64,000 nucleotides of DNA, from the NCBI GenBank assembly GCA_902800435.1, contig CADCEQ010000013.1:19229-83228 (forward strand), in the 5' to 3' direction. Position numbers and translations under genes: made by a program. Below, one piece after another: positions 33,353 through 42,446 of the stretch (within the stretch, counting starts at the first letter, position 1; each line of letters begins with the position of its first letter). Under the pieces are notes generated by a model. That model did no database searches. It was not told where the DNA came from and saw only the letters and a list, made by a program, of their open reading frames with translations. This DNA is from an uncultured Prevotellaceae bacterium. GTDB lineage: Bacteria > Bacteroidota > Bacteroidia > Bacteroidales > Bacteroidaceae.

Positions 33353-36300
33353 TTACTTCACGATGACCTTCTGGGCCTTGCCGCCACGGACTATGATGTT
33401 CAGTCCGCGCTGCATCTTGGCCTGCTTCACACCGCTGATGGTGTAGACGCCGTCGGCTACGGTGGTAGCCGTCTTCACGTCGGCAATGCCGTCAGCCACA
33501 GGACCATCCCAACCGGTGTTGTCACCCTTTTCGATGAGCGTCAGCGTCCAGCCGCCGACAGAGTACCAGTTACCGGCGAATACCTTCTCAGTCTGCAGGG
33601 CCTCGCTGCCGGCGCAGGTACCGATGAGCAGCTGGTGGTTGGTGACCACGGCGGTCATCTCCTGGTGCTTCCAGCCGCGACCGATGCCTTCGCCCTCTAC
33701 GACGTTGGTGTTGTAGATGGTGTACTGCTCGTCGGTGTATTCACCCGACTCAACGGCAGCCTTGGCAGCTTCCCAGATGGGGCCGTGGGTGTCGGAGGCA
33801 ATCATCTGCACTTCCTCGCCTTCCTCGTTATAGCCCATATAGTAGTCGAGCGGAATCTCCACGAAAGTTTTCACGTCGCCAGGAGCGTTGAAGATATAGG
33901 CACCCTCAGCCGGTGTACGGGTGTAGACACCTACGGTGTATGTGCCGTTGGGCAGACCGGTGATGAGCTGCTGAGCGATATAGCCCTGCAGACCACCGCC
34001 GTTGTAGGAGTCGATGTAGCGGGTCGACGAGCCGTCGAGCCACTGTCCGCCGGCGGTGTTGTTGTTGCCGTTACCCTTGTCGAAGGTCCAGCCAGTCTCA
34101 GCCTCCAGCTTCGGGTTCTTGATGAACGCCGTGTAGTCGGTAGCATTGGGATCGTCGACGATGCTCTGCTTGTCGGCCAGTGCAACGACGTCGTTCAGGG
34201 CCTCCACAAACGCGTTGACGGTGGCCAGGTCCTTCATCTCGCTGATGAGTTCAGCCTTCTGTGCAGCCATCAGGTTCTCGATGGCGGCCTTGCCCTTCTC
34301 GGCAGCTGTCTGTGCCGTAGCAGCGGCGTTGTTATAGGCTGGCGTATAGGTGTTCAGATAGTTCTTCAGCAGATTCACCTGAGCGTCGAAGTCAACATAG
34401 CTGGCGGTGTCGTTCTTCACCCAGTTCACGACGTAGTCGTAGGCGAACTTCACGATGTCCTCAGCCTCGCCGTAGCCGTCGCCGCCGTTCTCCTTGAGCG
34501 TAGTCTGCACGGTTGGAATGGTCTTGCCCTCAATGGTGCCGTCCTCGGGGATGTACTCCTCATACTTGTCGAGACTCTTCTGGCCCTCGGTCATGGCGGC
34601 GGTCAGGCCGTTGAGTGCCTCAATGTAGTCGGTCATGGCACCGAACTTGGCGATGGAGTCGTTCAGAGCCTTCTGGTCGGCCTTGAACTTAATCTGTCCA
34701 GCCATCTCGTTGGCAGCAGCCACCTTGGCGTCGAAGGCGCCCTTGACAGCTTCGGCAGGAGCCTCACCTAAATAATAGAGGTGGAAGTTGGTAGCCAGGA
34801 ACCAGCCAGCCGAGGCATTGCCGTCGCCCGTGCCCTGAGCACCGATGGTCAGCTTGCCGTCGACGACGAGCACCTTGTCGTCAGCCGACATGGCAACGGT
34901 CTCCCACTCATTGTAGTCCCAGCCCTCGCCTTCAAGAGCCTTTGTCGAGGTCTTGGTCTCGGCAATGCTCTTGGCGAATACGCGCTGCGTGCCGTTGGCA
35001 TAGCCACTCTGAGTGATGAGGTCAGCCGAAACGGTGTAGTAGCCGTTGGGCAGTCCCTCGATGTCCTGAGCCACGGCTACCGTTGTGGTGAAGCCCGAGT
35101 TCCAGGCGTTCCAGCAGCTGCGTCCGCGCTGCCAGTTCAGGCGCTGGTCGCCGCCGCCTGCACCGGCCACGTACCAGCCCGTGCTGTTCAGGTCGGGACT
35201 GCTGGCGCTGCCCTCCGTGTAGTTTGACTCGCCCGTCTCTTCATTGATCTCGTTGGGGAATACCCAAGCTTCGTCAGTCTGCGTAGGCTCAGCACTGGTC
35301 TCGATGAACCAGGGGTGCTGAATGAAGATGGTGAGGTCGGCGGGGTTCTCAGCCGAAGCCGTAGCCACCTGACTCAGGTAGTAGGCCTTGATAGCGTCCT
35401 CGCTCTCGGCAACGGCACCCATAATTTGGGCAATAATGTCGGCACCCTCTTCGGGGTCTTTCTCCTTATAGTTCAGAATCTTCTGATAGGCAGCCTCCAA
35501 CTCGGCCTTGCCAGGCATGCTCGTGTTCTGCAGCAGGTCGTCCATGCGGGTCAGGGCGGCGTTCAAATTTGCCAACTCAGCCATAGCGTTGCGGATCTCG
35601 ACCATGCGGGCATTCACTTCCTTCAGCGAAGCCTCGAGCTCAGCCTGGTCAGTGCTTCCCGACAGGTCGTCGATATCCATGGCGTAGTCGCTGAGGTAGC
35701 CCGACAGTCCCATGAAGTTCTCGCCGCTTGCCTTACCAGCCAGTTCCTCACACTCAGCCACGGCATCCTGGAAGTCGGAGCGCAGCAGGTCGATGGGGTC
35801 GGCTTCACCAATCTTATAGAGCTTGATGCCGTCGATGCAGAGGAAGGGGTTGCTGCCCGAACCGCCTACCGACTCGAAACCGAACTCCATAGTGAACTCA
35901 GACGTCGGGGTGAACTCGATGGTGTGGAGCGTCCACTCGGTGTCGCTGAAGCCCGTCTCATCCACCCACGTGTCCTTACGGCAGACGACCTTTGAGAGGT
36001 TCTTGCCGTTGGTACCGCTGGGGTTTGTATTGATGGCACCTGCTTGTAGACAGCGCGACCGCCCCAGCCGGCACGCATGTAGACAAAGCCGATATTGTCG
36101 TCGGTGTCAAAATCTGCCGGCTTCTGCGGCACAGCAAGGAAGGTGTTGCCATTGTCAGCCACGGGAATGGCCTGCTCACCCAAATTGTAGGGCAAGGTAC
36201 CGAAGTACACCCACTCACACTTGGGATAGTCCTGATTGGTCTCAACTGACCAACCGCTTACACGGCCTATGAAACCATTGGTAGCCGACTCCCATAGGCC

Positions 36301-36546
36301 GTCGGCTCGGGGATGGCCGTCGCAAGTGCCATCCGGATGCGCATACACGGTGCCGTCTTCAGCCTCCCAGGCATAGCTACGTCCAATTTTGGTGGTGGTT
36401 TTGATGATGGCCTTCGTCGAACCATCAGCCTGCCACGTCAGGTCCTCATCGAATCCTGCGTTCTGGATGTAGTGTGTCACATCCTCCTGGGCATACGATG
36501 CCATCGACACCATTGCCCCCATAGCAAAAAGTAGTAGTTTCTTCAT
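33353..36546 (-). pseudogene. Large secreted protein with C-terminal sorting-like domain, broken by a one-base frameshift
   Basis: Starts with MKKLLLFAMGAMVSMASYAQ at 36544-36546 and would be about 1064 residues if intact. The frame reads well to GGRAVYKQ, then continues in a different frame as GAINTNPSGTNGKNL. Adding one G to the CAGGTGCC string at 36040-36041 (minus strand) restores a single frame. After the break come a CBM-like beta segment, a helical coiled region (about 330 residues rich in Ala and Glu), another pair of beta modules, and a C-terminal part of about 45 residues (DGVYTISGVKQAKMQRGLNI...KVIVK) like the sorting-type tails of Prevotella secreted proteins. A sequencing error in a short G run is as likely as true decay. 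Function unknown. Confidence 0.75.
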
Positions 36547-36584
36547 AAAGTGTAAAAAATTAGTAAAGTTAGTACAATACGCCG

Positions 36585-36592
36585 CAAAGTTA
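36585..36592 (-). promoter_or_regulatory. -7 box (TAACTTTG) of the frameshifted secreted-protein gene
   Basis: TAACTTTG on the minus strand, with TTTTG (36612-36616) 19 nt upstream. The leader to the ATG at 36546 is about 38 nt. Confidence 0.75.
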
Positions 36593-36627
36593 CGGATTAT
36601 TTTTGAAACAGCAAAACAATCGGGCAC

Positions 36628-36960
36628 TTTTTTCTATGATAGGCAAAAGAAAAAACAACCGGCACTTCCTGCACCTCATGCTTAACTTGCTGTGAACCAG
36701 CGCATATTCGGGTGCAAGTTGCCAAATTAACCGACACCTGAACCAACACCTGATATCTGGATAAAAATGCAATCGGAAAAGAGCGGCACTTTTTGTCCAA
36801 AAGGCGCCGGGTTTTTACTGAAAAGCGCCGGGTTTTGGGCAAAAGGCGCCGCCTTTTGGCGACGCCTTACAGCGATTGCATAAACATTCGCCAAATGTAT
36901 GAATATACGGTTAGGTGTAGGGAGTGTAGGAAGTGTAGGATAAAAAGTGCGAATGACAAT
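36628..36960. repeat. Gene-free stretch with three short repeat types
   Basis: No gene seen. Holds three GCACTT-type words (36626, 36662, 36786), a triplet of about 21-bp units of form AAAAGGCGCCGGGTTTT (36799-36865), and three tandem copies of AGTGTAGG (36914-36940). All are intergenic low-complexity repeats of the same style as those found in coding regions elsewhere in the window. Confidence 0.6.
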
Positions 36961-36973
36961 TAGTGAAACAAAA

Positions 36974-37003
36974 AAGCCCCCAGTGCTTCACAGCATGGGG
37001 GAC
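36974..37003 (-). terminator. Terminator after rhaD
   Basis: CCCCCA...TGGGGG stem with an inner TGC/GCA pair, followed on the minus strand by GC and six T. It lies 50 nt after the rhaD stop. Confidence 0.8.
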
Positions 37004-37053
37004 TCTTGATTTGTTTCTAATATTAGTCAGTAGTTGTTTTTAATGTGTTCGTC

Positions 37054-37878
37054 TTAACGCGGCAGGTTGAACGCCACGGTCATTTCCTTCATCTGCTCGT
37101 CGCTCATGCCTTCGGGCTCGAAGCCCATGCAGCGGGAGTTGATGTATATCTTAGCCGACTTCGACAGCACGTCAATCTGGTCGAAGGCATCCATCACGTC
37201 CTTACCCTTGGCAAAGACGCCATGCTTCTCCCACATCACCACATCGTAGTCTTCGAGCTCCTTCAGGGTAGCGTCAGCCAGCTCGTTGCTGCCGGGCAGC
37301 GTGTAGGGCACGATGCCGAGACCCAGTGGACAGAAAGCCTTCGTCTCGGGAATCATCGACCAGAGGATGCGCGTCAGCACGTCCTTGCCGAGGAACTCGC
37401 GGTTGTGGCTCATGGCCACCAGTTCGATGGGGTGGGTGTGGACGGTAGCCTTGTAGCCGCTGCCCGTCTCAATCTGGCGGGCGTGGACGGTCAGGTGGCT
37501 GGGCAGCTCGGATGTGGGCATCACCGGTTCGTCGGCAATGATGACATACGAGGCGCAGTCGTCGAGGATGCGGATGATAGAGCCGTTCTGCATCGGCCAG
37601 CGGGCCAGGTCGCGCATGCGCTTGCCCGTACCTTTACAATAGAAATAGCAGCCCTTCAGTGCCGGCAGCGTCACACCAATCTGCTTGACGTCGCTGATGG
37701 CGGGCAGCTGGCGGATTTCATCGTCTGCATATTCAGTAACGTTCACCGTGATATTGCCGCCGTTGCGCTCGGCCCAGCCGTTCTGCCACAGGTAGCCTGC
37801 AACTTCGGCCACTTTCTCAATCTCCGCCTTCAGGGCGGGGCGTCCTTCCAGTATACTTTTCATCTGTTTCTTAAGCAT
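37054..37878 (-). CDS. rhaD: Rhamnulose-1-phosphate aldolase
   Basis: 274 residues, usual length. Class II zinc aldolase: AERNGGNITVNV near the N-terminus, TVHTHPIELVAMSHNREF with the His zinc ligands, and VMWEKHGVFAKGKDVMDAFDQ with a further His. It splits rhamnulose-1-phosphate into DHAP and lactaldehyde. The rest of the rhamnose pathway (rhaB, rhaA) is not in the window. A promoter lies 14 nt upstream of the ATG, and a terminator follows, so it is a single-gene unit here. Confidence 0.95.
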   Translation of the reverse strand: MLKKQMKSILEGRPALKAEIEKVAEVAGYLWQNGWAERNGGNITVNVTEYADDEIRQLPAISDVKQIGVTLPALKGCYFYCKGTGKRMRDLARWPMQNGSIIRILDDCASYVIIADEPVMPTSELPSHLTVHARQIETGSGYKATVHTHPIELVAMSHNREFLGKDVLTRILWSMIPETKAFCPLGLGIVPYTLPGSNELADATLKELEDYDVVMWEKHGVFAKGKDVMDAFDQIDVLSKSAKIYINSRCMGFEPEGMSDEQMKEMTVAFNLPR

Positions 37879-37892
37879 TAAATTTACGGCTG

Positions 37893-37900
37893 CAAAGGTA
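37893..37900 (-). promoter_or_regulatory. -7 box (TACCTTTG) of rhaD
   Basis: TACCTTTG on the minus strand then CAGCC; the ATG is 14 nt downstream. Confidence 0.75.
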
Positions 37901-37979
37901 CGGCTAAAAAAAGAAATCAGCCCTCGATTTCTGATTTAAGCACTGCAATTTATGACCGCGATATTGATTTATGTCAATT

Positions 37980-40900
37980 TCACTGACGCTTGTGGAACAC
38001 ACGCTCCTCGATGGTCTGGAAGATGACGAAGAGCGCTGGAACAATGAACAGCAGGGCCACGGTGCCGATGAGCATGCCGCCGATGACGCCCACGCCGAGC
38101 GAGCGGTTGCCGTTGGCACCCACGCCGGTGGCCAGGGCTAAGGGCAGCAGACCGAAGACCATCGTCAGCGAGGTCATCAGAATGGGGCGCAGTCGGACGG
38201 CAGCGGCATCGAGGGCTGCGGCGACGATGCTCATGCCCTGACGGCGGCGCTCGGAGGCGTACTCCGTGAGCAGGATGGCCGTCTTCGACAGCAGTCCGAT
38301 GAGCATGATAAGACCCGTCTGCATGTAGATGTTGTTCTCAAGTCCCCACAACTGGGCGAAGAGGAACGAGCCGGCCAGTCCGAAGGGCACGCTCAGAATG
38401 ACGGCCAACGGAATGAAGAGGCTCTCGTAGAGGGCACAGAGGATGAGGTAGATAAAGACGATGCAGATGACGAACACCAGGGCCGTGGTGTTCTGCGCTG
38501 AAGCCTCCTCGCGGGCCATGCCGCCGAACTCGTAGCCGTAGCCCTCGGGCAGCACCTCGGCAGCCGTCTCGCGGATAGCGTCGAGTGCCTGTCCGCTGCT
38601 GTAGCCCGTCTCGGCCGTTCCGCCCACCTGGATGGAGGGGAAGAGGTTGAAGCGCGACAGTGTCTCGGAGCCGTAGATGCGCGTCAACGTCAGGTACTGG
38701 CCGATGGGCGACATCTCGCCGTTGCTGGCGCGGACGAAGATGTTATTGAGCGACTCCGTGTCGAGGCGGTATTCGGTTGAGGCCTGCACCATGACGCGGT
38801 AGAGCTTGGTGAAGCGTACGAAGTTGGAGGCGTATGAACCGCCGATGTAGCCGCTGAGGGCCGCCAGCACGTCGCTGGGCGATACGCCGCGCCGCTTGCA
38901 GAGGGCGGCATCGACCTCGACACGGTACTGCGGGTATTTCAGCGAGAAGTTGGTGAAGGCGCGGCTGATCTCCGGCCGCTCGTTCAGCGCGGCAATGAGC
39001 TTGTTGGTCTGCGCCAAGAGTTCGTCGATGGTGCCGCCGTGCTTGTCCTGCACGTGCAGCTCGAAGCCGTTCAGTCGGCCGAAGCCCGGCAGCATGTTCT
39101 GCGTGTTCACCTGAATCTTCGCGTTGGCGATGTCGGCGGTGCGGCGGTAGATTTCGTCGACGACGCTCTGCACGTCGTCGCCCTTGCCCTTGCGCTCATC
39201 CCACTTCTTCAGCTTCAGGGTGAAGTTACCGTTCGACGACGACTGCTCGAAGTTGTTGCTGTTGCCGGCGATGAGCGAGTAGATGCGCAGCTGCGGCAGG
39301 TCCTTGATGCGCTCCTCCACCTCTTTTAATATATGGTAGGTCTGCTGCAGACTGCTTCCCGGCGAAGCCTGGACATTGATGAAGACGGTGCCCATGTCCT
39401 CGTTGGGCACAAGACCGGTCTTCGTCGTGCGCATCATCCAGCCCAGAAGGCCGATGGCCGCCACGACGAAAACAATAGCCAGCCGAGGGTGGCGCAGCGT
39501 TGACGCCACCGAATGCTTGTAGCGGGTGACGAGGGCGGTGAAGCCGGCGTTGAAGGTGGCCGCGAAGCGGGAATGGGGTTGATGGGCGGGATGGGCATTT
39601 TGGGCATTTCCATTCTGCCCACTTTGCCCATCAACCCCATTATCCCCATTTAATGGCTTCATAATCAGCGCACACAGTGCCGGCGACAGCGTCAGCGCGT
39701 TGAAAAGCGAGATGCCCACGGCAATGGCCATCGTCAGTCCGAACTGCGTATAGAATGTTCCCGTGACGCCGCTGATGAAGCAGACCGGCACGAAGACGGC
39801 CATGAAGACGAGCGTGGTGGTGATAAGCGCGGAGGTGATGCTGTGCATGGCCTGAAGGGTAATCTCGCCCCTCACCTGCGACCTTTCGCCGCTGTCCAGC
39901 TTCGCCTGCACCGCCTCGACCACCACGATGGCATCGTCGACCACGGTGCCGATGACCAGCACGAGGGCGAAGAGCGTGAGCATGTTGAGCGAGAAGCCGA
40001 TGGCATAGATGACGGCCAGCGTGGCAATGAGCGACACGACGATGGCGATGGCGGGGATGATGGTGGCGCGCCAGCTCTGCAGGAAGACGAACACCACGAG
40101 GATGACCAGCAGCAGGGCCTCTGCCAAGGTCTCGAGAACGCTGGCAATGGAGGCGTCGAGGAAGTCCTTCTTCGACTCAATGTCCTCGATGACGACACCC
40201 GGCGGCAGCGACTGGCGGATGTCCTCCACCTCGCGGTCAATCTGCTTGATAATCTCGTTGGCATTTGAGCCTGCCACCTGATTGATGCTGATGTTCACGC
40301 CCGGGCGGCCGTTGGTCTCGCCGATGATGTTGTAGTTCTGCGAGCCGAGTTCCACGCGGGCGATGTCGCCGATGCGCAGCACGTTGCCGTCGGGCAGTGA
40401 GCGGATGACGAGGTTTTTGTAGCCTTCCTCCTCCTCGTAGCGTCCCCGGTATTTCAGCACATACTGGAACGTATTCTGGCTCTCGGCACCGAGCGTACCC
40501 GTGGCCACTTCGACGTTCTGCTCGTTGAGCACCTGGGTAATGTCGGCGGGCGTCAGTCCGTAGCGCGCCATCTTCAGCGGGTCGAGCCAGATGCGCATCG
40601 AGTAGTCGGCACCCATCACGTTGACCTCGCCCACGCCGGGAATACGGCTCAGGCGCGGTTCGATGTTAATCTTTGTGTAGTTGGCCAAGAAGGCGCGGTC
40701 GAAGGTCGAGTCGGGACTGTAGACGCTGAGCTGCTTGATGTTCGACGTCTGGCGCTTGCGCACGGTGAGACCGCTCTTCACCACGTCGCTGGGCAGGCGG
40801 CCCTGCACGGTGGCGGCGCGGTTCTGCACGTTGACCATCGCCATGTCGGGGTCGGTGCCCTGCCGGAAGAAGATGCCGATGGAGGCTGTGCCGTTGTTCG

Positions 40901-41150
40901 AGGCTGAGGATGTCATATACATCATGCCCTCGACACCGTTGATGGCCTCCTCGAGTGGCACGACCACGCTCTTCTGCACCGTTTCGGCATTGGCGCCGGT
41001 ATAGCTGGCCATGATGCGCACCGTCGGCGGCGCTATCTCCGGGAACTGCTCCAGGGCGAGCTGACTCAGTCCGATGATGCCCACCAGCACCATCAGCACG
41101 CTTATCACGCCGGACAATATCGGCCTGTCTATGAATGTCTTGACGTTCAC
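37980..41150 (-). CDS. RND-family efflux pump, inner-membrane subunit
   Basis: 1056 residues from a GTG at 41148-41150 that starts VNVKTFIDRPILSGVISVLMVL, the family's usual N-terminus. An ATG 99 nt upstream is in frame, but the extra 33 residues come from a TTTCGATGT-type repeat, so GTG is preferred. Twelve TM helices, NVQASPGSS, GDIARVELGSQNY, and the late GGMLIGTVALLFIVPALFVIF all fit the HAE1/AcrB group. It pumps drugs or other compounds out with proton energy in a tripartite complex. Between TM6 and the second half is an odd insertion (about 25 residues) coded by a palindromic repeat at 39571-39650. It follows the adaptor gene by 7 nt. No outer-membrane channel gene is adjacent. Confidence 0.95.
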   Translation of the reverse strand: MNVKTFIDRPILSGVISVLMVLVGIIGLSQLALEQFPEIAPPTVRIMASYTGANAETVQKSVVVPLEEAINGVEGMMYMTSSASNNGTASIGIFFRQGTDPDMAMVNVQNRAATVQGRLPSDVVKSGLTVRKRQTSNIKQLSVYSPDSTFDRAFLANYTKINIEPRLSRIPGVGEVNVMGADYSMRIWLDPLKMARYGLTPADITQVLNEQNVEVATGTLGAESQNTFQYVLKYRGRYEEEEGYKNLVIRSLPDGNVLRIGDIARVELGSQNYNIIGETNGRPGVNISINQVAGSNANEIIKQIDREVEDIRQSLPPGVVIEDIESKKDFLDASIASVLETLAEALLLVILVVFVFLQSWRATIIPAIAIVVSLIATLAVIYAIGFSLNMLTLFALVLVIGTVVDDAIVVVEAVQAKLDSGERSQVRGEITLQAMHSITSALITTTLVFMAVFVPVCFISGVTGTFYTQFGLTMAIAVGISLFNALTLSPALCALIMKPLNGDNGVDGQSGQNGNAQNAHPAHQPHSRFAATFNAGFTALVTRYKHSVASTLRHPRLAIVFVVAAIGLLGWMMRTTKTGLVPNEDMGTVFINVQASPGSSLQQTYHILKEVEERIKDLPQLRIYSLIAGNSNNFEQSSSNGNFTLKLKKWDERKGKGDDVQSVVDEIYRRTADIANAKIQVNTQNMLPGFGRLNGFELHVQDKHGGTIDELLAQTNKLIAALNERPEISRAFTNFSLKYPQYRVEVDAALCKRRGVSPSDVLAALSGYIGGSYASNFVRFTKLYRVMVQASTEYRLDTESLNNIFVRASNGEMSPIGQYLTLTRIYGSETLSRFNLFPSIQVGGTAETGYSSGQALDAIRETAAEVLPEGYGYEFGGMAREEASAQNTTALVFVICIVFIYLILCALYESLFIPLAVILSVPFGLAGSFLFAQLWGLENNIYMQTGLIMLIGLLSKTAILLTEYASERRRQGMSIVAAALDAAAVRLRPILMTSLTMVFGLLPLALATGVGANGNRSLGVGVIGGMLIGTVALLFIVPALFVIFQTIEERVFHKRQ
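39571..39650 (-). repeat. Palindromic G/C-run repeat inside the RND gene
   Basis: AATGGGGTTGATGGGC (39572-39587) has its exact complement at 39626-39641; between them are more GATGGGC / TGGGCA words. The coded peptide is Asn/Gly/His/Gln-rich (DNGVDGQSGQNGNAQNAHPA) and unlike any RND core sequence. Confidence 0.85.
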
Positions 41151-41157
41151 CTCTTTG

Positions 41158-42333
41158 TTATTTTCGATGTTTCGAAGTTTCGATGTCTCGAAGTTCCGAA
41201 GTTTCGGTATTTCGATGTTCCGGTTTTTCGTTTTTGCTCTTGACCTCAATTCCGTCCTTTAGCAGACCGGCACCCTCGGCTATGATGACGTCACCCTTCG
41301 TCAAGCCCTTGTCTATGACGAACTCGCGGCCGTTGTTCAGCCGGAATATCTCAACCGGTGTGGCCTTTGTCTTGCCGTCGACAACTTTGTAGACAAAAGT
41401 TTGGTTCTGCAGCTCGTAGGTAGCCTCCTGAGGCACGACGATACAGTCCTTGCGGTGGGTGGAGACGATGACCTTGCCGCTGCCGCCGTTGTGCAGCAGG
41501 TGGCCGTCGTTGGGGAAGGTGGCGCGTATCTCGACGGCACCTGTCGAGGCATCGACGGTTCCGCTGACGGCATCGATGCGCCCCTTGCGCGGATATTCCG
41601 AGCCGTTGCTCAGCAGGAGTCCGACGCCGGGGGCCTGACGGATGAACTCATCCATTGAGCCGTACTGGCTGATCAGGTCGATGGCCTGGTTCTCGCTGAT
41701 GCTGAAGTAGGCATGCATCTCGTGGTCGTCGGCCACGGTGACGAGCGGTTCGCTGATACTGCTGCTGACAAGTGAGCCGACATGCCAGGGAATCATCGAG
41801 GCGACACCGCTGACGGGACTTTTCACCTCGGTGTACGATAGGCTGTTTCGGGCGTTGCGCTCCTGGGCCCTGGCCTGTGCCAGGGCGGCCTCTGCTTCGA
41901 GCAGGGCATTGCGCATGGTCTGTACCGACACGTCGCCAACGACCAGGCCTTCCTGCAGGCGCTGCTCGTTTTCGTAGTTCATGCGTGCCGTGGCGAGTTT
42001 GGCCTCGGCGCTCCGGCGGGCGGCGACAGCCACCTCTAAGGCAGCGCGATAGGGCACTTGGTCAATGATGAACAGCGTTTGTCCCCGCTTGACGGCATCG
42101 CCCTCGCGGATACAGATGCGCGTGATGTTTCCGGTCACTTGCGGCCTTACCTCTACAATCTGCCGTCCCGTCAGCCGTGCACTGTATTGCTGGCTGAGCG
42201 TGACGTCCTGCGTGGTGACGGTCATTGTAGGGTAGTGCGCAGTATCGCCCCGTGCCTTCTTTTGTTCGCTGGCACAGGAAACGGACAATAGGCACAACAA
42301 GGCGGTGCCTATAGTGCATAATTTAGTTTTCAT
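41158..42333 (-). CDS. RND efflux periplasmic adaptor (HlyD/MFP family)
   Basis: 391 residues with lipobox LLSVSC, so anchored in a membrane as a lipoprotein. Beta-barrel and lipoyl parts: REGDAVKRGQTLFIIDQVPY, the helical hairpin about residues 95-150, YTEVKSPVSGVASMI, and the C-terminal membrane-proximal part EFVIDKGLTKGDVIIAEGAGLLKDGIEV. It links the inner-membrane pump to an outer-membrane channel. The last 22 residues are encoded by a TTTCGA-rich repeat (41161-41230) and are unlike the family. The pump gene follows after 7 nt. Confidence 0.93.
   Translation of the reverse strand: MKTKLCTIGTALLCLLSVSCASEQKKARGDTAHYPTMTVTTQDVTLSQQYSARLTGRQIVEVRPQVTGNITRICIREGDAVKRGQTLFIIDQVPYRAALEVAVAARRSAEAKLATARMNYENEQRLQEGLVVGDVSVQTMRNALLEAEAALAQARAQERNARNSLSYTEVKSPVSGVASMIPWHVGSLVSSSISEPLVTVADDHEMHAYFSISENQAIDLISQYGSMDEFIRQAPGVGLLLSNGSEYPRKGRIDAVSGTVDASTGAVEIRATFPNDGHLLHNGGSGKVIVSTHRKDCIVVPQEATYELQNQTFVYKVVDGKTKATPVEIFRLNNGREFVIDKGLTKGDVIIAEGAGLLKDGIEVKSKNEKPEHRNTETSELRDIETSKHRK
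41161..41230 (-). repeat. TTTCGATGT / TTTCGAAGT-type repeat at the adaptor-pump junction
   Basis: About seven degenerate units of TTTCGA(A/T)GT occupy 70 bp. They code the tail of the adaptor protein in one frame and, in another frame, the putative N-terminal extension of the pump gene. Confidence 0.8.
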
Positions 42334-42434
42334 ATCTGCTTGTTTGACCTTTGGTGGTGTTGAAAGTAAATAACGGCGGCAGCGATTTATATTTTATTAA
42401 CCTTCGCGGGGCTCCTTTTTCAACCTTTTTGCAT

Positions 42435-42442
42435 TACCTTTG
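42435..42442 (+). promoter_or_regulatory. -7 box (TACCTTTG) of the membrane regulator gene, 4 nt from the ATG
   Basis: TACCTTTG then CACT then ATG at 42447, the same arrangement as tdk and the 26872 gene. Confidence 0.75.
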
Positions 42443-42446
42443 CACT

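Noticed and set aside
41151..41249. ATG-started N-terminal extension of the RND pump
   Set aside because: The extra 33 residues are repeat-coded and the family starts at (M/V)NVKTFIDRP. Kept only as an open alternative.
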